Origin: Prevotellaceae bacterium UBA3646
GTDB taxonomy: Bacteria > Bacteroidota > Bacteroidia > Bacteroidales > Bacteroidaceae
Assembly: GCA_002373535.1 (NCBI GenBank)
Contig: DFKL01000118.1
Location: 1-5,698, forward strand
Length of the DNA: 5,698 nucleotides
Reading direction: 5' to 3'
Shown here: positions 1-5,698 of the stretch, piece by piece
Numbering within the stretch: the stretch's first letter is position 1
Layout: each line of letters starts with the position of its first letter
The notes under the pieces: model-generated
The model's database searches: none
Told to the model about the DNA's origin: nothing
Seen by the model: the letters and a program-made list of their open reading frames with translations, nothing else
Program-made: the position numbers and the translations under genes

Positions 1-749
1 AGATGATCTATGTGGTGGGCAACGAGCAGAACTATCATTTCCAGGTGTTGTCCATACTGCTTGACAAGCTCGGCTTCAAGTGGGGCAAGGACCTGGTCCA
101 CTTCAGCTATGGCATGGTCGAGTTGCCGAACGGCAAGATGAAGTCTCGCGAGGGTACTGTTGTCGATGCCGACGACCTGATTGCAGGAATGATAGAGGAT
201 GCACGCAGGATGAGCGAGGACAAGGTGAAGAAGCTGGAGGGAGTGACGCCGGAGGAGATGAACGAGATAGCACGGATCGTAGGCCTCGGTGCCCTCAAGT
301 ATTTCATACTCAAGGTCGATGCCAGGAAGAATATGTTGTTCGACCCCGAGGAGAGTATTGACTTCAATGGCAATACGGGACCGTTCATCCAATACACGTA
401 TGCCCGTATACGCAGTATCCTGCGCAAGGCGGCAGAACAGGACATCGTGGTGCCCGGCACGTTGCCCGCCGACGTGGAACTTAGTGACAAGGAGATAAGC
501 CTTATACAGCATCTCAACGATTTTGCAGGTGTCGTTGCTCAGGCAGGATGTGACTACAATCCCGCATGTATTGCCAACTACTGTTACGAGCTTGTCAAGG
601 AGTACAACCAGTTCTACCACGACTTCAGCGTACTCAGGGAGGAGGATGTGGACAAGCGGGCAGTACGTCTGGCCCTGTCGGCAGCCGTCGGTCAGAATGT
701 CCGTAATGGAATGAAACTATTAGGCATCGAGGTGCCGGAGAGGATGTGA
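1..749 (+). CDS. argS: Arginyl-tRNA synthetase, C-terminal part (5' truncated by window edge)
   Basis: Class I aminoacyl-tRNA synthetase that attaches arginine to tRNA-Arg in the cytoplasm. The window opens inside the gene, so the N-terminal domain and HIGH motif are missing. About 248 residues are visible, against roughly 580-600 for the full family; the Met codon at position 3 is internal, not a start. Numbering from that Met, the end of the catalytic core is present, with a GNEQNYHF segment and the KMSKS-equivalent loop KMKSREG at residues 45-51. The DALR-type anticodon-binding helical domain follows, with NTGPFIQYTYARIRSILR-like residues near 124-141, and the protein ends in the typical LLGIEVPERM. 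The reading frame is intact to the TGA at 747-749. The downstream RNase H start overlaps this stop. Identification is by recognised family motifs. Confidence 0.97.
   Translation, partial: MIYVVGNEQNYHFQVLSILLDKLGFKWGKDLVHFSYGMVELPNGKMKSREGTVVDADDLIAGMIEDARRMSEDKVKKLEGVTPEEMNEIARIVGLGALKYFILKVDARKNMLFDPEESIDFNGNTGPFIQYTYARIRSILRKAAEQDIVVPGTLPADVELSDKEISLIQHLNDFAGVVAQAGCDYNPACIANYCYELVKEYNQFYHDFSVLREEDVDKRAVRLALSAAVGQNVRNGMKLLGIEVPERM
737..743 (+). promoter_or_regulatory. Shine-Dalgarno-like GGAGAGG before the RNase H start
   Basis: GGAGAGG lies inside the last argS codons, five bases before the ATG at 749. It is the clearest ribosome-binding-like sequence in the window and supports ATG 749 over the GTG at 746. 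With the TGATG overlap at 747-751 it suggests translational coupling of the RNase H gene to argS. Confidence 0.55.
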
Positions 750-1156
750 TGGAGGAAATCAAGGAGGCTATCTGTGTAGACGGAGCTTGCTCAGGCAACC
801 CGGGTCCCATGGAATATCGTGGGGTTCACTTGCCCTCTGGCAGGGAAGTGTTCCGCTACGGACCCGTCATGGGGACAAACAACATCGGTGAGTTCCTGGC
901 TATCGTACATGCATTGGCCCTGATGGAGCGCAAAGGTGTTGCACTGCCCATATACAGCGACAGTGTAAGCGCCCTGGCATGGGTGAGGAACAAAAAGGCG
1001 AAGACTACGCTGGCACGTACAGCGGAGACGGCTACTGCCCTGGACTTGGTGGCCAGGGCCGAGTCATGGCTCAGGACACATGCCTTCCGTGTGCCGATAC
1101 TGAAGTGGGATACCGACGAGTGGGGCGAGATACCTGCGGATTTCGGCAGGAAATAG
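749..1156 (+). CDS. rnhA: Ribonuclease H, type 1 fold, minimal single-domain form
   Basis: Predicted cytoplasmic endonuclease that cuts the RNA strand of RNA-DNA hybrids (R-loops, primer remnants). The 135-residue protein is almost only catalytic core. VDGACSGNPGP supplies Asp11, GTNNIGEFLA supplies Glu48, YSDS supplies Asp71, and the C-terminal WGEIPADFGRK supplies Asp131 as the probable fourth metal-binding acid, so the DEDD set looks complete. E. coli RNase HI is 155 residues; this form is shorter and has no N-terminal viroplasmin-type hybrid-binding domain, which many bacterial and Bacteroidota homologues carry. The start was taken as ATG 749, which overlaps the argS stop by one base (TGATG) and sits five bases after a GGAGAGG. 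An in-frame GTG at 746 would add one residue. The tight overlap implies co-transcription with argS, though no functional link is evident. The family call is firm; activity is inferred from intact residues. Confidence 0.92.
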   Translation: MEEIKEAICVDGACSGNPGPMEYRGVHLPSGREVFRYGPVMGTNNIGEFLAIVHALALMERKGVALPIYSDSVSALAWVRNKKAKTTLARTAETATALDLVARAESWLRTHAFRVPILKWDTDEWGEIPADFGRK

Positions 1157-1222
1157 GATGGCAACGGATGTTCAGTCATGGTTCAATAGTAATAGTTCAA
1201 GGGATGTTGCCGTGAAGAGCTT
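1157..1222 (+). repeat. Intergenic gap with short direct repeats and a weak stem
   Basis: This 66-base gap separates the RNase H gene from the ABC exporter. GGATGTT occurs at 1166-1172 and 1202-1208, and GTTCAA at 1181-1186 and 1195-1200, with a related GTTCAG at 1170-1175. GGCAAC at 1160-1165 can pair with GTTGCC at 1206-1211. Including G-T pairs the stem reaches nine pairs (1158-1166 with 1205-1213) around a 38-base loop. No U-run follows, so it is not a convincing terminator. No Bacteroidota-type TAnnTTTG -7 promoter element was seen. It may be plain spacer or a weak regulatory leader. Confidence 0.3.
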
Positions 1223-3076
1223 ATGAGGGATTTCGTTCGGTTGTTGAAGCGTTTTGCATTTCCGTACAGGAGATATGTGATATTGGGTGTCCTTCTCAAT
1301 ATCCTCAGTGCCGTGCTGAACGTCGTGTCCTTTATGAGCATCATTCCCATGCTGAACATGTTGTTCGGGATGCAGCAGCAGCGACACTACGACTATGTGC
1401 CATGGTCTCAGGCGACAGGGGCGGATATCACCGAGGTAATAGTGAACAACATGTATTTCTGGACGCAGGAGGCGGTGCAGGCACATGGTCAGGCATGGAC
1501 TCTGATGGCTATCGGCATAGTACTGTGCCTGGCAACTGCGGCAAAGACAGCCTGCTATTTCGGAAGTACCGCGGTTATTGTACCTTTGCGCTCAGGCCTG
1601 GTGCGTGACATTCGTACCAGATTGTACGACAAGGTGCTGCGGCTGCCGCTGTCTTTCATGAACGCGGAGCGGCGCGGAGACATCATAGCCCGCATGAGCG
1701 GTGACGTGCAGGAGATAGAGAATTGTATTGCCAGCAGCCTGGATTCTGTCGTGAAGAATCCGATTCTGATAATGGTTTATTTTTCCGTATTGCTGAAGAT
1801 AAGCTGGGAGCTGACTCTGTTTACGCTCCTGGTCATCCCGACGCTCGGCTGGGCAATGGGATGGGTAGGCCGCAAGCTCAAGGCACAGTCGCTGACTACC
1901 CAGAACCGGCTCAGCGAGACTATGAGCCAGCTGGACGAGACACTTGGCGGGATGCGTATAATAAAGGCTTTTCTGGCAGAGGGGCGTATGAGTGAGCGTT
2001 TCCACAAGTGTTGCAACGACTATCGTGACGCGTTTAACAGGATGGCAATCAGACAGAATTCTGCCCATCCGATGAGCGAGTTCATGGGGACGTGTATCAT
2101 CGTTATCGTGCTGTGGTTCGGCGGGTTGCTGATATTCCGCGGACACAGTTCGTTCGATGCCCCGACTTTTATATGCTACATGGTATTGCTGTACAGCGTG
2201 ATAAATCCGCTCAAGGAGTTTTCACGGACCAGTTACCTTATACCACGCGGTCTGGCCAGCATGGAGCGTATAGACCGTATATTACAGGCAGATAATCCAG
2301 TCAGGGAGAAGCCGGATGCCGTGACCGTGGACGGGCTGAGGGACAGTATCAGGTTGGAGCACGTGTCCTTTGGCTACGACACAGAACGCGAGATACTGCA
2401 CGACATAGACATGGAGATAGGGCGTGGCAAGACAATAGCCCTGGTGGGACAGAGCGGCGGCGGCAAGAGTACCCTCGTGGATCTGATTCCTCGTTTCCAC
2501 GATGTCAGCAAGGGACGTATCACGATAGACGGCGTGGATATACGCGACATGAAGATACATTCGCTGCGTTCGCTTATCGGCAATGTCAACCAAGAGGCTA
2601 TTCTTTTTAACGACACATTCTTCAACAACATTGCGTTCGGCGCTCTGGATGCAGACCGGGAAGACCTGCGCGAACGGGTGATTGAGGCAGCCAAGGTTGC
2701 CAATGCACACGAATTTATCATGGCGAGTGAGAACGGCTATGATACGATGGTCGGCGACCGTGGCTGCAGGCTGTCTGGTGGCCAGCGTCAGCGTATAAGC
2801 ATTGCACGTGCCATACTCAAGAATCCGCCTATTCTTATCCTGGACGAGGCGACGAGTGCCCTTGATACCGAGAGCGAGCTTTTGGTACAGGAGGCTTTGA
2901 ACAGGCTCATGAAGTCACGTACTACGGTTGCGATAGCGCACAGGTTGAGTACGATACGCAATGCAGACGAGATATATGTCCTGCACGAAGGACGTATAGT
3001 AGAGCGAGGCACGCATTCCGAACTGATGGCAAAAGACGGATACTACAGACATTTGCACGATATACAGAAGATATGA
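1223..3076 (+). CDS. msbA: MsbA-like ABC exporter (fused membrane domain plus ATPase)
   Basis: Half-transporter of the ABCB/MsbA lipid-exporter type, expected to work as an inner-membrane homodimer flipping a lipid or lipid-linked molecule outward using ATP. In the 617 residues, the membrane domain spans about 15-340, with hydrophobic segments near 17-47, 91-120, 170-190, 195-213, 288-306 and 314-334. The ATPase domain spans about 375-617: A-loop Tyr385, Walker A GQSGGGKST at 409-417 with Lys415, Q-loop Gln457, signature LSGGQ at 517-521, Walker B ILILDE at 537-542 with catalytic Glu542, D-loop SALD, and H-loop His573. It is longer than E. coli MsbA (582 residues), partly through a loop of about 45 residues between the first two helices. 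The ATG at 1223 gives the usual cytoplasmic start before helix 1; its ribosome binding site is weak. The next gene overlaps its stop, so both are probably translated together. Fold and motifs are certain; the substrate (lipid A core or another lipid) is inferred from family, and a drug or peptide exporter is not excluded. Confidence 0.93.
   Translation: MRDFVRLLKRFAFPYRRYVILGVLLNILSAVLNVVSFMSIIPMLNMLFGMQQQRHYDYVPWSQATGADITEVIVNNMYFWTQEAVQAHGQAWTLMAIGIVLCLATAAKTACYFGSTAVIVPLRSGLVRDIRTRLYDKVLRLPLSFMNAERRGDIIARMSGDVQEIENCIASSLDSVVKNPILIMVYFSVLLKISWELTLFTLLVIPTLGWAMGWVGRKLKAQSLTTQNRLSETMSQLDETLGGMRIIKAFLAEGRMSERFHKCCNDYRDAFNRMAIRQNSAHPMSEFMGTCIIVIVLWFGGLLIFRGHSSFDAPTFICYMVLLYSVINPLKEFSRTSYLIPRGLASMERIDRILQADNPVREKPDAVTVDGLRDSIRLEHVSFGYDTEREILHDIDMEIGRGKTIALVGQSGGGKSTLVDLIPRFHDVSKGRITIDGVDIRDMKIHSLRSLIGNVNQEAILFNDTFFNNIAFGALDADREDLRERVIEAAKVANAHEFIMASENGYDTMVGDRGCRLSGGQRQRISIARAILKNPPILILDEATSALDTESELLVQEALNRLMKSRTTVAIAHRLSTIRNADEIYVLHEGRIVERGTHSELMAKDGYYRHLHDIQKI
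3073..3076 (+). other. ATGA stop-start overlap
   Basis: The exporter's TGA (3074-3076) shares bases with the ATG (3073-3075) of the next gene. Only a weak AGAAG (3066-3070) precedes it. The arrangement favours translational coupling, and hence matched expression, of exporter and phosphotransferase. Confidence 0.85.
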
Positions 3077-4920
3077 AAAGGTCGTTATATATCCTGGGAC
3101 TCGTCGTCTTGCTTGTCTTGATGACGATGGCTGGCAAGCTGGAGTTCTTGTACTACAACCGCAATGAGTGCTTCTTCACTATCGGGGACGTATGGAAAGT
3201 GTTGTGGCACGGGCTTCCTCTGGACTTGCGCACCATTGCGGCAATAGTCATGCCCGTCTGGATCTTCACGGCCCTTACCTTGAGGTACGAGCGCATGCCC
3301 TTGCGCAGGTTCGTGGGTCCCTATCTGTTTGTCGTCGTCTTTCTGTCCACGGTGATTACATGCGGCGGACTTATTATGTACGAGAACTGGAAGTTCTTGC
3401 TGGATGCAAGCATCTTCAGCTACATGTCCTCGCCCGGAAACGTCGGTGCCAGTGCGACCACGTGGTATCTTGTGAGTCGCATAGGGCTTTCGCTGCTCTC
3501 AGCCCTCGTCCTGTCGTCCGTGGCAGTGGCCGTCACCCCGTCCCGTATTGTCCCGAGGCGACTCAGGACGAGATACATACCACCTCGGTATTCTATGCTG
3601 TATGTGCTTACGGGTTTCCTGTTGCTTGGTATGCTGTGGGGAATAAACGGCAGGAGGGCCGATGAGGCAAGCGCCTTCCATTCTGACGAGATACTGCTCA
3701 ATCATGCAGCCGTCAATCCTGTGGGGCACATGGTACATTCGATGTGGGTCTACGGCAAGGAGCCGGAGGACCAGTTCCGCTATATGGAAGATGCAGAGTG
3801 CCGCAGGATCTTTGGTGAGATATATCCGGAGAATACCGACGATGTCACGCGGCGTATACTCAAGACCACGCGCCCCAATGTGCTGACGATTCAGCTGGAG
3901 AGTTTCGGAGCCCCGTTCATACAGGCACTTGGCGGACAGAAAGACGTTGCACCCGAGATTTCCGCATGGATGGAGCGTGGCGTTAACTTTACCAACGCAT
4001 GGGCCACGAGTTTTCGCACGGACAGGGGAACGGTGAGTGCCCTTTCAGGCTATGTGGCGTTCCCTACCAAGTCACTGATGATGAACGACCGCTGCCTTGA
4101 CTCGCTGCCCAGTCTGGCACGGGTCCTGAAGTCCGAGGGATACAGGACGGACTACCTGTACGGAGGCAACTCGAGGTTCATGAACAAGGCCAAGTATCTT
4201 AGGGCGACCGGGTTTGACAAGGTTTGGGACATCAACGACCTGAACGTCCCGCAGAGGGAGCGTAGCTGCTGGGGGGCGAACGACAGCACGGCATTGATGT
4301 CGCTTCTGTCGCTGATGCGCGAGACATACATGCAGCAGGGTAGTGAGGGACATTTCTACTGGGGCTGCCAGACCATAGACAGCCACGAGCCGTTTCAGGT
4401 ACCATACCGTCGTCTGCAGAACAAGGTCTACAACGCCTTTGCCTATTCGGACCATTGCGTGGGCCAGTTTCTTGACAGCCTGTCCCGGACTCCGCTGTGG
4501 GATAATCTGGTCGTGGTTATTTTCGCCGATCACGGCCATGTCTACAATTCATCGTTCGGCAATCCCGGATTCTTCCACATGCCACTGCTGTTTACTGGCG
4601 GAGCGGTGACAGGCCCCGACAAGCTGAATACGCTGATATCACAGAGCGACATAGTAGGTACTCTGCTCTCGCAGATGGACATACCCCACAGTGCAACCTT
4701 CCCGTGGAGCCGTAATGTGTTCAGCAGGAACTATACGTATCCGTGCGTCTATGCCAACTATCCCGGCGGAGCCATGTTCCGCGATGCCACTGGCACTACA
4801 TTGTACGATTTGTGGGCAGACCACGTAATACTTGAAAGCCGCGCCGATTCCGCCGGAAGGCGACTCAGGAACCTGAAGACGATGATACAGTATTCCTATA
4901 CAGACAGGTTGCTGAAGTGA
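3073..4920 (+). CDS. LTA-synthase-like membrane phosphotransferase (sulfatase/alkaline phosphatase superfamily)
   Basis: Predicted inner-membrane enzyme with a periplasmic catalytic domain. Characterised relatives (LtaS, OpgB) move a phosphoglycerol group from phosphatidylglycerol onto a glycan or lipid acceptor. The protein has 615 residues. Five hydrophobic segments lie near 4-21, 51-70, 80-103, 131-153 and 173-191, followed by a linker and a sulfatase-type domain from about 267 to 560. Visible active-site residues are Glu276 in QLESFG, the likely nucleophile Thr316 in FRTDRG, His438 in DSHEPF, and Asp486-His487 in FADHG. By alignment from memory, Glu276, Thr316, Asp486 and His487 match LtaS Glu255, Thr300, Asp475 and His476, and His438 matches LtaS His416. 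The start overlaps the exporter stop by four bases, and TGA is followed at once by an in-frame TAA. Lipoteichoic acid is not expected in a Gram-negative cell, so the true acceptor is unknown. A phosphoethanolamine transferase or sulfatase is less likely given the LtaS-like layout and the Thr nucleophile. Confidence 0.88.
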   Translation: MKRSLYILGLVVLLVLMTMAGKLEFLYYNRNECFFTIGDVWKVLWHGLPLDLRTIAAIVMPVWIFTALTLRYERMPLRRFVGPYLFVVVFLSTVITCGGLIMYENWKFLLDASIFSYMSSPGNVGASATTWYLVSRIGLSLLSALVLSSVAVAVTPSRIVPRRLRTRYIPPRYSMLYVLTGFLLLGMLWGINGRRADEASAFHSDEILLNHAAVNPVGHMVHSMWVYGKEPEDQFRYMEDAECRRIFGEIYPENTDDVTRRILKTTRPNVLTIQLESFGAPFIQALGGQKDVAPEISAWMERGVNFTNAWATSFRTDRGTVSALSGYVAFPTKSLMMNDRCLDSLPSLARVLKSEGYRTDYLYGGNSRFMNKAKYLRATGFDKVWDINDLNVPQRERSCWGANDSTALMSLLSLMRETYMQQGSEGHFYWGCQTIDSHEPFQVPYRRLQNKVYNAFAYSDHCVGQFLDSLSRTPLWDNLVVVIFADHGHVYNSSFGNPGFFHMPLLFTGGAVTGPDKLNTLISQSDIVGTLLSQMDIPHSATFPWSRNVFSRNYTYPCVYANYPGGAMFRDATGTTLYDLWADHVILESRADSAGRRLRNLKTMIQYSYTDRLLK

Positions 4921-4962
4921 TAAAGTCCGTGGCAGGTAAAAAGTGAAATTAAAGATTGAGAC
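4921..4962 (+). other. Short A-rich intergenic spacer
   Basis: This 42-base gap has an A-rich stretch (about 4937-4954) before the next start, as is common before Bacteroidota genes that lack a strong Shine-Dalgarno sequence. I see no hairpin, terminator or promoter element in it, so continued transcription from the upstream gene is likely. Confidence 0.5.
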
Positions 4963-5698
4963 ATGTTAGAGAAATTGTTTACCAAGAGACTGCAGGATGA
5001 ATTTAACGGATCATTGAAATCATTGGACACCGAGGATTGGTTTGACCGCCATGTCAAGCGGCCGTTCAGCTTCCTCATAGCATGGATCCTGTCACCGACA
5101 GGCATCACGCCCAATGCCGTGACCGTCATTTCCATGATTATCGGAGCAGGCTCTACATGGTTTTTCATGCACGCCAGCTATCATTATGCCGGGACCTATG
5201 GATTGGCTATGAATATCATTGCCTGTCTCATGCTTATGTTTGCCGATGTCCTGGATTGCGTTGACGGACAGTTGGCGCGGCTTACCGGCAGGAGAAGCAA
5301 ATGGGGCAGGATACTGGACGGCTCGGCAGGATATGTATGGTTCGTACCGTTGTATCTCGGACTTGTATACCGTTTCTATTTCCACCATGATATCGAATTT
5401 GCATTCCTGGGACTCGACGATGACGCCGTTACTGTATGGACGGCAACCGTCATCGTGCTGATTCTCGCAAATCTTGCAGGATTCCTGGGTCTCGGTGCCC
5501 AGTCCCGTGTAGTTGACTACCTTATCCAGGGACACCTGCTTTTCGAGAAGGGCGGCGAACTGGACACCTCCGTCCGTCAGCAGAAGGAGTTCGAGCAGAC
5601 CGATTGGTCAGGGGCACGTATTCGTCAGGTATTCGAGAAGACATATATCCCCTATACCCGCAAGCAGGAGAAGGACACCCCTCAGTTCCAGCGCATGA
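4963..5698 (+). CDS. CDP-alcohol phosphatidyltransferase family protein (3' end beyond window)
   Basis: Integral membrane enzyme family that displaces CMP from a CDP-alcohol, normally CDP-diacylglycerol, with an alcohol or sugar phosphate to make a phospholipid such as phosphatidylglycerol phosphate or phosphatidylinositol phosphate. The frame is open from ATG 4963 for 245 codons to the window edge, with no stop seen. An in-frame TGA at 4957-4959 makes this ATG the earliest possible start. Hydrophobic segments lie near 50-72, 79-97, 121-140 and 156-180. The family signature spans 98-123: Asp98-x2-Asp101-Gly, Ala105-Arg106, eight residues, Gly115, x3, Asp119. The final expected Asp, at 123, is Gly. 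The N-terminal LKSLDTEDWFDRHVKRP segment and the charged C-terminal tail (about 181-245, with YTRKQEKDTPQFQ) resemble, from memory, a Bacteroidota-specific subgroup, some of whose members are linked to inositol lipid synthesis. The substrate cannot be fixed here. It follows the phosphotransferase by 42 bases. Confidence 0.9.
   Translation, partial: MLEKLFTKRLQDEFNGSLKSLDTEDWFDRHVKRPFSFLIAWILSPTGITPNAVTVISMIIGAGSTWFFMHASYHYAGTYGLAMNIIACLMLMFADVLDCVDGQLARLTGRRSKWGRILDGSAGYVWFVPLYLGLVYRFYFHHDIEFAFLGLDDDAVTVWTATVIVLILANLAGFLGLGAQSRVVDYLIQGHLLFEKGGELDTSVRQQKEFEQTDWSGARIRQVFEKTYIPYTRKQEKDTPQFQRM

Noticed and set aside
1158..1213. Rho-independent terminator after the RNase H gene
   Set aside because: The stem is short with two G-T pairs, the loop is about 38 bases, and no T-run follows.
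1592..2146. Long antisense open frame (184 codons) within the exporter gene
   Set aside because: It lies wholly opposite a gene with a complete set of ABC motifs, its translation is rich in His, Gln and Pro with no recognisable domain, and it has no supporting start context.
3168..3665. Second + strand open frame (165 codons) inside the LTA-synthase-like gene
   Set aside because: It is a frame-shifted shadow of the membrane region of that gene. The true frame is supported by five membrane segments and intact catalytic motifs on either side.
4072..4539. Antisense open frame (155 codons) opposite the sulfatase domain
   Set aside because: The sense strand carries the conserved catalytic residues. 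The antisense product shows no known motif and is explained by the low stop frequency of GC-rich codons.
5092..5535. Antisense open frame (147 codons) opposite the CDP-alcohol phosphatidyltransferase
   Set aside because: The sense frame has the family signature and membrane segments; the antisense translation resembles nothing and is unlikely to be a gene.
5695..5698. Terminal ATGA as a possible gene end or stop-start overlap
   Set aside because: The TGA at 5696-5698 is out of frame with the phosphatidyltransferase, whose frame reads through ATG to the edge. The residues just before it still look like the family tail, so I treat the gene as cut by the window, not frameshifted.

Overview
The window reads as a single-strand gene cluster from a Bacteroidota chromosome, most likely Bacteroidales (Prevotella/Bacteroides-like). 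The basis is family-level resemblance: the KMKSREG form of the arginyl-tRNA synthetase signature loop, a short RNase H ending in a WGEIPADFGRK-type tail, a Gram-negative LTA-synthase-like sulfatase with an RTDRG nucleophile motif, and a CDP-alcohol phosphatidyltransferase with a long charged tail. Ribosome binding sites are mostly weak and A-rich, and Ile ATA codons are frequent in a moderately GC-rich sequence. The genus assignment is inference.

Layout, all on the + strand: (1) 1-749, the C-terminal part of argS, cut by the window start. (2) 749-1156, a minimal RNase H whose ATG overlaps the argS stop. (3) 1157-1222, a 66-base gap with small direct repeats and a weak possible stem. (4) 1223-3076, an MsbA-like ABC exporter with every ATPase motif intact. 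(5) 3073-4920, a five-helix membrane-anchored alkaline-phosphatase-superfamily (LTA-synthase-like) enzyme whose start overlaps the exporter stop by 4 bases. (6) 4921-4962, a 42-base gap. (7) 4963 to the window end, a CDP-alcohol phosphatidyltransferase that stays open at the right edge. No gap exceeds 66 bases, and no RNA gene, mobile element, CRISPR array or convincing terminator was found.

The first two genes are housekeeping (tRNA charging, RNA-DNA hybrid removal). The last three form a plausible envelope-lipid module: a CDP-alcohol phosphatidyltransferase makes a phospholipid at the inner leaflet, an MsbA-type flippase moves a lipid across the membrane, and a periplasmic phosphotransferase moves a lipid-derived phospho-head group onto an acceptor. 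The linkage is seen in the sequence; the joint pathway is inference. The most notable detail is that the phosphatidyltransferase carries Gly where the family consensus has its final catalytic-motif Asp.
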